From Gallaecimonas kandeliae (lineage in GTDB: Bacteria; Pseudomonadota; Gammaproteobacteria; Enterobacterales; Gallaecimonadaceae), in contig NZ_CP118480.1 in NCBI RefSeq assembly GCF_030450055.1, positions 737,415 through 801,414 of the forward strand: 64,000 nucleotides of DNA, written 5' to 3'. The notes below the pieces were generated by a model that saw only the letters and a list, made by a program, of their open reading frames with translations, made no database searches and was not told where the DNA came from. How positions within the stretch are numbered: position 1 is the stretch's first letter; the number at the start of each line of letters is the position of its first letter. Below are positions 22,018 to 30,286 of the stretch, piece after piece. The position numbers and the translations under genes are program-made.

Positions 22018-24233
22018 GCCTTGCCTCCTGGCTTGAAGAAGCGCAGCCGGTTGGCGTTGCTGACCACGGTTACCGAGGACAGGGCCATGGCCAGGCCGGC
22101 GATGATGGGGCTCAGCAGCCAGCCGGTGAAGGGGTAGAGGACCCCGGCCGCCACCGGAATGCCGAGGCTGTTGTAGAGGAAGGCGCCGGCCAGGTTCTGC
22201 TTGATGTTGGCGATGGTGGCCCTGGACAGGGCCATGGCGTCCTCGACGACGGCCAGGGAGCCGCGCATCAGGGTCAGGTCGGCCGCCTCCATGGCCACGT
22301 CGGTGCCGCCACCCATGGCGAGGCCGACGTCGGCGGCGGCCAGGGCCGGGGCGTCGTTGATGCCGTCTCCCACCATGGCCACCTGGCGGCCCTGGGACTG
22401 GAGGCGGCGGATCACCTCGGCCTTCTGCTCCGGCAGCACCTCGGCGATGACCTCGGCTATGCCCAGTTCGTCGGCCAGGGCCTGGACCGTTTGCTGGCGA
22501 TCGCCGGACAGCAGCACCAGGCGCAGCCCCTGCTTCTTGAGGGCGGCCACGGCGGCGGCGCTGTCGGGCTTGAGGGGGTCGGCCAGGGCGAAGAGGGCGG
22601 CCAGCTGCCCGCCCTTGGCGAGGTAAACTGGGGTGGCGCCCTTGGCCATCAGGGCTTCGCTGTCGGTCTCTACGGCGGCCAGGTCTATGCCTTGCTCCGC
22701 CATCAGCCGCTGGTTGCCCAGCAGCAGGGGCTCGCCGTCCAGCATCGCCTTGACGCCGTGGCCGGCGAGGGTGTCGAAGCCGGTGATGGGGGCGGGGGCG
22801 GAGCTACCTGCCCAGTCCAGCAAAGCGGCCGCCAAGGGGTGCTCAGAGCCCTGTTCCAGGGCCTTGACCCAGGCCTTGATCTCCCCTTCCAACAGCAACT
22901 TGGCGTCCACTACCTTGGGCTTGCCCTGGGTCAGGGTGCCGGTCTTGTCCAGCACCAGGGTGTCCACTTCGCAGAGCTTTTGCAGGGCGCTACCGCTACG
23001 GATCAGCACCCCTGCCTCGGCAGCCTTGCCCACCCCCACCATGATGGAGATGGGGGTGGCCAGGCCCAGGGCGCAGGGGCAGGCGATGATCAGCACCGAG
23101 GTGGCCACCACCAGCATGTGGCTGACGGCCGGGGCCGGCCCCAGGTTGTACCAGACGAGGGCCGCCACCAAGGCGACTACCATCACGGCCGGCACGAAGA
23201 CGGCGGCGATGTTGTCGGCCAGCCGGCCTATGGGGGGCTTGGAGCCCTGGGCCTTTTTCACCTGGGCTATGATGCGGGCCAGGGCCGTGTCCTTGCCCAC
23301 GCCTGTGGCTTCGAAGATGAGGCTGCCCTGTTGCAGCAAGGTACCGGCGTGCAGCTTGTCACCCTCGGCCTTGGCTACGGGGACAGGCTCGCCGGTGAGC
23401 ATGCTCTCGTCGACGAGGCCTGTGCCTTCCAATACCTTGCCGTCCACCGCCAAGGTCTCGCCGGGACGGACCCGGATCTGATCGTCCAGCAGCACCGCCG
23501 CTGCCGGTATGTCCCACTCCTTGCCCTTCCTCAGCACCCTGGCCGTCTTGGGCTTGAGGTCCAGCAGCCGGCGCAGCGCCAGGGAGGTCTTGCCCCTGGC
23601 CCGCACTTCCAGGGCCTGGCCCAGGTTGATGAGGCCGATGATCATGACGCCGGCCTCGAAATAGAGATGGCGGGCATTGGCGGGGAAGAGGGCGGGGAAG
23701 GCCAGCACCGCCACCGAATAGAGCCAGGCGGCGCCGGTGCCCAGGGCGATGAGGCTGTCCATGTTGGCCTGGTGGTGGCCGAGGGCCTTGGCGGCGCCAC
23801 GGTAGAAGTGGCCGCCGGCCAGCACCATAACAGCCAGGCAGAGCAGCGCCACCGCCGCCCAGGCCAGGCGGGAGCCGGGAGTAGTGACCATCATCTCGCC
23901 ACCGAGCAGGCCCCAGGCCATCAGCGGTACGCCCAGGGCCAGGCCGGCGGCGCTCTGCCACCAGAGTTTCTTGAGGTGGGCGTTTTCGGCGGCCTGTTGG
24001 GTGTCGAGATCGCTCTCGTCGTCACCGCTCAGCAGCCGGGCGTCGTAGCCGGCGGCCTGGATGGCCTCGATCATGGCCTGGGGTTCGGCGCTGCCTTCGA
24101 TATGGGCGCTGCGATCGGCCAGGTTGACGCTGGCCTTCTCGACTCCTTCGACAGTGCCCAGGGCTTTTTCGATGCTGCGCACACAACCGGCGCAACTGAC
24201 CCCCAGCAAGGCAAGATGTACGGCTTGGCTCAT
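22014..24233 (-). CDS. copA: Copper-exporting P1B-type ATPase (739 aa)
   Basis: One N-terminal heavy-metal domain has the metal site GVSCAGC (Cys14, Cys17). Eight membrane helices are visible, with the transport motif CPC at 385-387, the phosphorylation motif DKTGT (Asp429), HP in GSEHPLAAAL and the hinge GDGINDAPAL. TGEPVPVAK is the actuator loop. It pumps Cu(I) from cytoplasm to periplasm. First gene of the copA-methyltransferase-cupredoxin operon, behind a CueR-type promoter at 24258-24288. The specificity call (copper rather than silver) rests on motif and neighbours. Confidence 0.92.
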   Translation of the reverse strand: MSQAVHLALLGVSCAGCVRSIEKALGTVEGVEKASVNLADRSAHIEGSAEPQAMIEAIQAAGYDARLLSGDDESDLDTQQAAENAHLKKLWWQSAAGLALGVPLMAWGLLGGEMMVTTPGSRLAWAAVALLCLAVMVLAGGHFYRGAAKALGHHQANMDSLIALGTGAAWLYSVAVLAFPALFPANARHLYFEAGVMIIGLINLGQALEVRARGKTSLALRRLLDLKPKTARVLRKGKEWDIPAAAVLLDDQIRVRPGETLAVDGKVLEGTGLVDESMLTGEPVPVAKAEGDKLHAGTLLQQGSLIFEATGVGKDTALARIIAQVKKAQGSKPPIGRLADNIAAVFVPAVMVVALVAALVWYNLGPAPAVSHMLVVATSVLIIACPCALGLATPISIMVGVGKAAEAGVLIRSGSALQKLCEVDTLVLDKTGTLTQGKPKVVDAKLLLEGEIKAWVKALEQGSEHPLAAALLDWAGSSAPAPITGFDTLAGHGVKAMLDGEPLLLGNQRLMAEQGIDLAAVETDSEALMAKGATPVYLAKGGQLAALFALADPLKPDSAAAVAALKKQGLRLVLLSGDRQQTVQALADELGIAEVIAEVLPEQKAEVIRRLQSQGRQVAMVGDGINDAPALAAADVGLAMGGGTDVAMEAADLTLMRGSLAVVEDAMALSRATIANIKQNLAGAFLYNSLGIPVAAGVLYPFTGWLLSPIIAGLAMALSSVTVVSNANRLRFFKPGGKA

Positions 24234-24257
24234 GGTTCCTCCTTGGTTGCTGTCTAT

Positions 24258-24288
24258 AGGCTAAACCCTGGAGTTACTTCAAGGTCAA
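24258..24288 (-). promoter_or_regulatory. MerR/CueR-type promoter of copA
   Basis: On the minus strand, -35 TTGACC (24288-24283) and -10-like TAGCCT (24263-24258) are separated by a long 19-bp spacer that holds an imperfect dyad ACCTTGAA-GTAAC-TCCAGGGT. Long spacers with a central dyad are the signature of MerR-family copper promoters. The regulator gene is not in this window. Confidence 0.7.
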
Positions 24289-24343
24289 GGCATTGAGCAA
24301 AGCCCCGCACTTGGGTAGCCTTGTGGCCGGCCAAGGAGGGCTT

Positions 24344-24571
24344 ATGTTTTGGATAGCACTGCGTTTTTTGTTGCTGGGCTGCTGGCTTTTGCCGCTGCAC
24401 CAGGGATGCCGGCGGCGAGAGCAGGGGGACAGACCCTGGCTGTTTGTGATGGCGCTTTTGGCCCTGACCGGGCTCTGGCTGGAGTTGGCGCCCCAGGGGA
24501 GCTGGTGGCTGCTGCTGAGCTGGCTGCTGTTGCCCTGGCTGAGCCTGGGGCTGGTGCGGCTGTGCCGATAA
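24344..24571 (+). CDS. Small membrane protein (75 aa)
   Basis: Two or three hydrophobic segments (FWIALRFLLLGCWLLPL; WLFVMALLALTGLWLEL; WWLLLSWLLLPWLSLGL) separated by a basic loop HQGCRRREQGDRP. The ATG at 24344 has AAGGAGG 4 nt upstream; a longer frame from 24293 lacks a site. It ends in a bidirectional terminator. Divergent from copA, but a copper role is unproven. No family recognised. Confidence 0.6.
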   Translation: MFWIALRFLLLGCWLLPLHQGCRRREQGDRPWLFVMALLALTGLWLELAPQGSWWLLLSWLLLPWLSLGLVRLCR

Positions 24572-24596
24572 AAAAGGGCCCTGGTGGGCCCTTTTT
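24571..24596. terminator. Bidirectional terminator
   Basis: AAAAAGGGCCC TGGT GGGCCCTTTTT: a GC stem with A-run and T-run serves the small membrane protein on the plus strand and the Tsx-like gene on the minus strand. Confidence 0.85.
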
Positions 24597-25336
24597 CAGA
24601 AGTGGTATTTGACCAGCAGGCTGGCGGTGTTCTGGTTGGTACGGAAGGCCGGGCTGTCCTTGATACCGAAGCGGTTCTTCCAGTAATCGTACTCGAGACC
24701 GACGAACAGCTTGTCCTTGTGCAGGCCAAGGGCCGGGCCCAGGTCGTACTTGAGCTGGGGGTTGAAGTGCAGGTTGGCGTGGTAGACGCCGTCGCTGTTC
24801 ACGACCCAGTCCATGAAGCCGTCGAAGACGACCTGGCTGTCGCCCACCGGGAAGCGCATCTTCCATACCGGAGTCACCTGCACGGTGTGGCCGTCACGGC
24901 CGTTGCGGGGCATGCGCTGGTAGAAGTTCAGTTGGAAGAAATCGAAACCGGGCAGCTTGAGATCGAAGCCGGGGCCGGCCAGCAGGGTTTCCACGTTGCC
25001 TTCGCCGAACTCGTAGGTGGTGGCCAGCAGTACGTCGGTGACGGGGCCGAAGGCGAGGTCCTTGCCCAGCAGCTTGCCGGCGCTGAAGCGGGGGCTGAAT
25101 TCACCGTAATAGGTGTTGCTGTCGCCGCTGGTGCCGTTGAAATGGGTGAAGTCGGTAAAGAAGAAGAGATCGCCGAAGTTCCAGCCGGAGGCGTGCTCGA
25201 CGGTCAGGGTCTGCTGGGTGCCGGGGGTGACCTTATAGTTTTGCCCGTAGAGGTAGCTCAGGCTGTTGTCCTGCCATTGCAGGGGGCCGGCCATTGCCGG
25301 GGCGGCCACCAGGCCGGCCAGAAGCAGTTTGCGCAT
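24596..25336 (-). CDS. Tsx-like outer-membrane nucleoside channel (246 aa)
   Basis: After a signal peptide (MRKLLLAGLVAAPAMA) the protein shows the channel_Tsx pattern: WQDNSLSYLYGQNYKVTP near the N-terminus, WNFGDLFFFTDFTHFNG, YGEFSPRFS, and a final strand ending VKYHF with terminal Phe. Start at 25336 has GAGGAGAG upstream. It likely lets nucleosides through the outer membrane, matching other nucleotide-salvage genes in the window. Specificity is inferred from the family. Confidence 0.8.
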   Translation of the reverse strand: MRKLLLAGLVAAPAMAGPLQWQDNSLSYLYGQNYKVTPGTQQTLTVEHASGWNFGDLFFFTDFTHFNGTSGDSNTYYGEFSPRFSAGKLLGKDLAFGPVTDVLLATTYEFGEGNVETLLAGPGFDLKLPGFDFFQLNFYQRMPRNGRDGHTVQVTPVWKMRFPVGDSQVVFDGFMDWVVNSDGVYHANLHFNPQLKYDLGPALGLHKDKLFVGLEYDYWKNRFGIKDSPAFRTNQNTASLLVKYHF

Positions 25337-25459
25337 GGATCTCTCCTCAGTGAAAACGGCGCTAAGTCTATTGATGGCGCCTGAAAAGGCAATCGATTTC
25401 CAGAACCTTTCCATACAAGTCTTCCCCGGATCACATCAGCGGCGCTAGAATGGCTCTTG

Positions 25460-25479
25460 TACTGGTTATCCATACAGGT
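25460..25479. promoter_or_regulatory. LexA (SOS) box upstream of dinB
   Basis: TACTGGTTATCCATACAGGT matches the gammaproteobacterial LexA consensus TACTGT-N8-ACAGTA in both half-sites apart from the final G of CTGG and the last bases. It lies just before the dinB start and downstream of a TAGAAT -10-like element (25446-25451). Confidence 0.7.
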
Positions 25480-25481
25480 TT

Positions 25482-26537
25482 GTGGTGCGCAAGATCATTC
25501 ATGTGGACATGGACTGCTTCTTCGCTGCCGTGGAGATGCGGGACAACCCGGCCCTCAAGACTGTGCCCCTGGCCATAGGGGGGGCGGCGGAGCGCCGTGG
25601 TGTCATCGCCACCTGTAACTACGAGGCCCGCAAGTACGGGGTGCGCTCGGCCATGAGTACCCACAAGGCGCAGCAGCTCTGCCCGCAGCTGGTGCTGTTG
25701 CCGGGGCGCATGGCCCTCTACAAGACGGTCAGCCAGCAGATCCGCGCCATCTTTGCCCGCTATACCGACCTTATCGAGCCTTTGTCCCTGGACGAAGCCT
25801 ACCTGGACGTCACCGACAGCCCCCATTGCCGCGGCTCGGCCTCGCTGATCGCCGAGGCCATCCGCGCCGACATCCGCCGCGAGCTGGATCTGACCGCCTC
25901 GGCCGGGGTGGCTCCCAACAAGTTCCTGGCCAAGATAGCGTCCGAAGAGAACAAGCCGGACGGCCTCTTCGTGATCCGTCCCGAACAGGTGGCGGACTTC
26001 GTGCGGGAATTGCCCCTTCGCAAGATCCCAGGCGTCGGCCCCGCCACAGAGGCGCAGCTGGCCAGCCTCGGCCTCAAGAGCTGCGCCGACATCCAGGCCT
26101 GTGACCGTGACTGGTTCCTCAAGCAGACCGGCAAGTTCGGCGCCGCCCTCTATGAGCGGGCCTTCGGCCGGGACGAGCGGCCCCTGGTGCTGAGCCGGGA
26201 GCGCAAGTCGGTGGGGGTGGAGACCACAGTGCCCAAGGATCTCTTGAGCCTGGCCGAGGTGAGGGCCCTTGCCGCCGAGCTGAGGCCCGAGCTGGAGCGG
26301 CGCCTGGGGGACAGGCCCATCGCCAAGCTGGGGGTCAAACTCAAGTTCGCCGACTTTACCCAGACCACCATGGAGCACATCAGCCCGGCCCTGGAGCAGG
26401 GCCTCTTCGAGGTGCTGCTGGAAGGGGCTTACCAGCGCGGCCAGGGCCGCGGCGTGCGGCTGGTTGGGCTCTTCGTGGGGCTGGCGCCGCCGCGCCAGGC
26501 CTGCCAACTGGCCCTGCCGTTCGAGGACGGCGACTGA
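25482..26537 (+). CDS. dinB: DNA polymerase IV (351 aa)
   Basis: A Y-family translesion polymerase. Catalytic carboxylates are in HVDMDCFFAAVE (residues about 7-18) and SLDEAYLDVT (about 102-111), with the steric-gate Phe in FFAAVE. Helix-hairpin-helix motif RKIPGVGPATEAQL and a little-finger domain complete the usual length. Starts with GTG (25482 or the next codon). An SOS box precedes it, so it should be induced by DNA damage. Confidence 0.93.
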   Translation: MVRKIIHVDMDCFFAAVEMRDNPALKTVPLAIGGAAERRGVIATCNYEARKYGVRSAMSTHKAQQLCPQLVLLPGRMALYKTVSQQIRAIFARYTDLIEPLSLDEAYLDVTDSPHCRGSASLIAEAIRADIRRELDLTASAGVAPNKFLAKIASEENKPDGLFVIRPEQVADFVRELPLRKIPGVGPATEAQLASLGLKSCADIQACDRDWFLKQTGKFGAALYERAFGRDERPLVLSRERKSVGVETTVPKDLLSLAEVRALAAELRPELERRLGDRPIAKLGVKLKFADFTQTTMEHISPALEQGLFEVLLEGAYQRGQGRGVRLVGLFVGLAPPRQACQLALPFEDGD

Positions 26538-26629
26538 GGCTGAGCGGACCAGTGGTGGCTGCCAGCCGACTTGGTGGCAAGGCGCCCCTGGCCTAGAATG
26601 ACCCCATCCTACCTAAACAGGACAATGAC

Positions 26630-28171
26630 ATGGCCTTTGCCAAACCCCAACGTGAAACCGACTTCCAAGCCGCCCTCGAGAGCGGCCAGTATGACGCCCT
26701 TATCCTTATCCATGGCCCTGGCGCCGAGCTGCCGGGCAGCCTGGCCGAGGCCCTGGCTGACTACGGCCGCCTGGATGCGCGCCTGGCCTCCGGCTGCCTG
26801 CTGATCCCGACCCAGGCCGCCCCCGGTGGCCGCCTGGTGGCCGCCGCCACCGGTTCTCTGAAGCGCGACTTTGACGACGTGCGCCGTTTCTACGACGCCG
26901 GCAAGAAAGCCGCCGCCCTGGCCCGCGACGCAGGTGCCACTAAGCCGCTGCTGCTGGTAGCTGGCATCCCTGCCGAGGCGCGCTACGAGCAGGCCGAACT
27001 GGTGGCCCTGTTGGGCTTCTACCAGGGCCTCTGGCAGCCTCTGGAAGCCCGCGAAGCCCTGGGCGAAGAAGCCGTGGAGCCGGTGGCCCTGGTGGGCGTG
27101 CTGTCCGAGAGCTTGGACATCGACGCCGCCGCCGCCATAGAGGCGGGCCGCCGCGCCGGCCGCGACCTCTGCGGCACCGAGCCGGAGCGCATGGCACCCC
27201 TCAAGTTCGCCGAATACTGTGAGCAGCTGTTCGCCGGCACCGACGTCAAGGTCTCGGTGCTGCGTGACACCGACCGCCTCAAGCGCGACTACCCGCTGCT
27301 GATGGCCGTGGCCCGCGCCTCCCTGGTGGTGGAGCGTCACGTGCCCTGCGTCATTCGCCTCGAATACGAAGGGGAGGGGGAGATCGAGAAGACCCTGCTG
27401 TTCGCCGGCAAGGGCCTGACCTACGACACCGGCGGTGCCGACCTCAAGGTGGGCGGCCACATGGCCGGCATGAGCCGTGACAAGGGCGGCGCCGCCGCCG
27501 TGGCCGGCTTCATGAAGACACTGGCGCTGCTCAAGCCCAAGGGCATCAAGGCCATCGCCGAGATAGGCGCAGTGCGCAACTCCATCGGCTCCGACAGCTT
27601 CGTGCCGGACGAGATCATCCCCAGCCACGCCGGGGTGCGGGTCCGCATCGGCAACACCGACGCCGAAGGCCGCCTGGTGCTGGCCGACCTGCTCTCCCAC
27701 CTGCGTGAGGACGCCGTGGACGCCGTGGAGCCGGAGATCTTCTCCATCGCCACCCTCACCGGCCACGCCGCCCGCGCCGTCGGCCCCTACACCGCCGTCG
27801 TGGAAAACGGCCCGGCCCGCGAGCTGCGTACCGGCGCCACCTTCAGCATGCTTGGCGACCGCTACGGCGATCCCTTCGAGATCTCCCGGGTACGCCGCGA
27901 GGACTACGACTTCATAGCCCCGCGCACCAAGGCTGACGACGTGCTGAGCTGCAACAACGCGCCTTCCTCCGTGACTCCCCGTGGTCACCAGTTCCCCATG
28001 GCCTTCCTGGACGTGGCGGCGGGCCTCGACAAGCACGGCCTGGACAGCGCCAAGCCCATCCCCTACAGCCATCTGGATATCGCAGGCTCCGGCGTGGAAG
28101 GGGGCGACTGGCAACACGGCAGCCCTTCGGCGGCCCCTGTGATCACCCTGGCCGCCAGCTACCTGCTCTGA
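26630..28171 (+). CDS. M17-family leucyl aminopeptidase-like protein (513 aa)
   Basis: The C-terminal catalytic domain has the metal-binding motifs GKGLTYDTGGADLK and NTDAEGRLVLADL, with further ligands in SRDKGGAAAV, as in PepA/LAP enzymes that release N-terminal residues with two metal ions. The N-terminal about 170 residues are divergent, so it is an M17 paralogue rather than canonical PepA. ATG at 26630 has an AGGAC site. Cytoplasmic, single gene, ended by the hairpin at 28184-28219. Confidence 0.85.
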   Translation: MAFAKPQRETDFQAALESGQYDALILIHGPGAELPGSLAEALADYGRLDARLASGCLLIPTQAAPGGRLVAAATGSLKRDFDDVRRFYDAGKKAAALARDAGATKPLLLVAGIPAEARYEQAELVALLGFYQGLWQPLEAREALGEEAVEPVALVGVLSESLDIDAAAAIEAGRRAGRDLCGTEPERMAPLKFAEYCEQLFAGTDVKVSVLRDTDRLKRDYPLLMAVARASLVVERHVPCVIRLEYEGEGEIEKTLLFAGKGLTYDTGGADLKVGGHMAGMSRDKGGAAAVAGFMKTLALLKPKGIKAIAEIGAVRNSIGSDSFVPDEIIPSHAGVRVRIGNTDAEGRLVLADLLSHLREDAVDAVEPEIFSIATLTGHAARAVGPYTAVVENGPARELRTGATFSMLGDRYGDPFEISRVRREDYDFIAPRTKADDVLSCNNAPSSVTPRGHQFPMAFLDVAAGLDKHGLDSAKPIPYSHLDIAGSGVEGGDWQHGSPSAAPVITLAASYLL

Positions 28172-28183
28172 GCCAAGTGATAA

Positions 28184-28219
28184 AAAAGAAGCCCGCCTTT
28201 TTGGCGGGCTTTTTCTTTT
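28184..28219. terminator. Bidirectional terminator
   Basis: GCCCGCC TTTTT GGCGGGC with A-run before and TTTTTCTTTT after, between convergent genes. Confidence 0.85.
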
Positions 28220-28225
28220 GGGCAG

Positions 28226-28861
28226 TCAATTGCCGGTGGAGACGATCTCCCAGGAGCCGTCGGCATTGCGGCAGGCGGTGCCGTAGGCCTGTTGGCTACG
28301 CCCCCCCACCTGCACCTGCTGCTGGAATTCACGGCAGTAGCGGCCACTGGTGCTGGTGCCCTCGCGAATGGGGGTCACAGATCCCGAGGCGTTGCCCTGG
28401 CTCCACTGGATGGACTCGTTGATGGGGGCCGTGGTGGCGCGGATCTGCGCTTCTTCGTGGGCGCGGACCTGGGCCTCGTTGAGGCTGTCCAGTATCGCCA
28501 AGGTGATGGCGGTGAAGGCCAGCCATTTCCAGGCGTCGCCGTCGCTGTGGTAGTGGCCGTAGCCCAGGTACCAGGGCCCGTAGGGGCGCACTATGGTGAT
28601 GTGATGGTAACGGCGGTAGCGGTCGGGGTGGGCCGGCCAGTCGTGGCGGTCGCGGTCCTGGTGGCCGTCCCTGTCGTCGTGGCGGTAGATGGGCCTGGGA
28701 TAGGCCCTGTTGTCCTTGTGTTCCTTCTTCTCCTTGTGTTCCTTGTGGACCTCTTTTGACCTTTCGTTGGCCGGGCCAGGGCCGGCCAGGGCCCCTTGGC
28801 TGGCCAGCGCCAGGCCCAGCAGGGCGACGGCGGCCAGGCGGGGGTAGGGGACGCTGTTCAT
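28226..28861 (-). CDS. Exported surface-antigen-like protein with His/Arg/Tyr-rich region (211 aa)
   Basis: A signal peptide (RLAAVALLGLALASQGALA) precedes a Lys/Glu-His repeat (SKEVHKEHKEKKEHKD), an Arg/His/Asp/Tyr-rich middle, one hydrophobic segment (WKWLAFTAITLAILDSL) and a C-terminal domain with CREFQQQVQVGGRSQQAYGT followed by ACRNADGSWEIV, typical of the 17-kDa/RT0821-type surface antigen domain. Start at 28861 has AAGGAG. Envelope-associated; the His-rich part could bind metal. Function unknown. Confidence 0.7.
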   Translation of the reverse strand: MNSVPYPRLAAVALLGLALASQGALAGPGPANERSKEVHKEHKEKKEHKDNRAYPRPIYRHDDRDGHQDRDRHDWPAHPDRYRRYHHITIVRPYGPWYLGYGHYHSDGDAWKWLAFTAITLAILDSLNEAQVRAHEEAQIRATTAPINESIQWSQGNASGSVTPIREGTSTSGRYCREFQQQVQVGGRSQQAYGTACRNADGSWEIVSTGN

Positions 28862-29164
28862 CGGTGTTCTCCTTGAGATGCTGTCACAAAAGTATAGGTA
28901 GGACGCAGCAAGCGAAAAAAAGCGCCTTGCAGGGCAAATTTTTTTTGCCCGCATTCCGACTGGCAGGAAATGCTAATAAAGCCTATACAAACAGGGGCTT
29001 GAAAGGGGACTGTGGCAGGGGGCTGCGCTAGGCGGCGGGATTTTTTCGCGGTGGATTTTGCCCTGTAACATTGGCGTCATCTTGCGGTGCTAAAAAATGC
29101 CTCGACCTGATGAACAAGGGCTTGGCGCCGCCTCGCCCTCCTGACAAAAACTTAGGAATTCAGT
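28862..29164. other. Divergent intergenic region of the surface protein and pstS
   Basis: About 300 bp hold the start regions of both divergent genes, a Pho-box-like repeat at 29063-29080 and a short A/T-rich stretch. No other gene is seen. Confidence 0.5.
29063..29080 (+). promoter_or_regulatory. Pho-box-like PhoB site upstream of pstS
   Basis: CTGTAAC (29063-29069) and GCGTCAT (29074-29080) are 11 bp apart, the spacing of PhoB half-sites (consensus CTGTCAT). An A/T-rich -10-like TAAAAA follows about 11 bp later, so the box occupies the -35 position as in PhoB-activated promoters. Confidence 0.55.
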
Positions 29165-30214
29165 ATGAAGCAATTGCTTAAAGGTGTTGTGCTGAGCTGT
29201 GCGGTTGTCGGTTCTGGCGCTGCTATGGCAGACACTGTAATCAACGGTGCCGGTGCTACTTTCCCTTACCCCGTTTACGCCAAATGGGCTGAGCAATACA
29301 ACAAGGAAACCGGCGTCAAACTGAACTACCAAGCTATCGGTTCCGGCGGTGGTATCAAGCAGATCGTTGCCAACACCGTTGATTTCGGCGCCTCCGACGC
29401 CCCCCTGGACAAGGCCCAACTGGACAAGGAAGGCCTGGTACAGTTCCCGGCCGTCATGGGTTCCATCGTACCCGTCGTCAACCTGCAAGGCATCAAAGCC
29501 GGTGAGATGAAGCTGTCCGGTTCCGTGCTGGCTGACATCTACATGGGCAAAGTGAAGTTCTGGGACGCCGCTGAAATCGCCAAGCTGAACGCTGGCCTGA
29601 AGCTGCCCCACACCCCCATCTACGCCGTTCACCGCTCTGACGGTTCCGGCACCACCTACAACTTCTCCGACTACCTGACCCGCGTCAGCGCCGACTGGAG
29701 TAAGACCGTAGGTACCGGTAAAGAAGTGGCCTGGCCGAAAGAAGCTCACCAGCTGGGCGGCAAAGGCAACGCCGGTGTAGCCAACTTCGTCAAGCGCACC
29801 AAGGGTGCCATCGGTTACGTTGAGTTCGCTTACGCCAAGACCAACAACCTGACCTACACCCAGATGCAGAACAAGGCCGGCGCCTTCGTCATGCCGACCA
29901 TGGAAGCCTTCATGGCTGCCGCTGCCAACGCCGACTGGGCCCACGCTCCTGGCTTCAAGCTGATTCTGAACGACCAGCCTGGTGCCGCTTCCTGGCCCAT
30001 GACTGCCGCTACCTTCATCCTGATGCACAAAGAGCAGGCTAACCCCGCCACCGCTAAAGAAGTTCTGAAGTTCTTCAAGTGGGGCTACGAGAAGGGTGAC
30101 AACCTGGCTTCCGAGCTGGAATATGTACCCATGCCCGACAACGTCGTCAAAATGGTTGAAGACATGTGGCGCGGTGACATCAAGTCCGACAAAGGCCAGG
30201 CCGTTTATCAATAA
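29165..30214 (+). CDS. pstS: Phosphate ABC transporter substrate-binding protein (349 aa)
   Basis: A signal peptide ends at AAMA-DTV. The phosphate-binding segments are GAGATFPYPVY, GSGGGIKQI, DFGASDAPL and HRSDGSGTTYNF, as in E. coli PstS. Periplasmic; binds inorganic phosphate and delivers it to PstCA. First gene of pstSCAB with a Pho-box-like element upstream; a stem-loop follows the stop codon. This open frame uses more T-ending codons than neighbours, as highly expressed genes often do. Confidence 0.93.
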   Translation: MKQLLKGVVLSCAVVGSGAAMADTVINGAGATFPYPVYAKWAEQYNKETGVKLNYQAIGSGGGIKQIVANTVDFGASDAPLDKAQLDKEGLVQFPAVMGSIVPVVNLQGIKAGEMKLSGSVLADIYMGKVKFWDAAEIAKLNAGLKLPHTPIYAVHRSDGSGTTYNFSDYLTRVSADWSKTVGTGKEVAWPKEAHQLGGKGNAGVANFVKRTKGAIGYVEFAYAKTNNLTYTQMQNKAGAFVMPTMEAFMAAAANADWAHAPGFKLILNDQPGAASWPMTAATFILMHKEQANPATAKEVLKFFKWGYEKGDNLASELEYVPMPDNVVKMVEDMWRGDIKSDKGQAVYQ

Positions 30215-30233
30215 GCGCCAAGCCGAAAAATCC

Positions 30234-30256
30234 AGCCCCTGCAGTGCGCAGGGGCT
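30234..30256 (+). promoter_or_regulatory. Stem-loop between pstS and pstC
   Basis: AGCCCCTGC/GCAGGGGCT form a perfect 9-bp stem with a 5-nt loop, without a strong T-run. It may partly end transcription or protect the pstS message, explaining higher PstS output than the permease genes. Confidence 0.55.
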
Positions 30257-30286
30257 TAGTCGTTTGTGGAACTTGCAGTTTTGACT

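Noticed and set aside
22491..24296. A 601-codon plus-strand open frame opposite copA
   Set aside because: Gly/Gln/His-rich shadow produced by GC-rich third positions of copA; no domain, ribosome site or sensible start.
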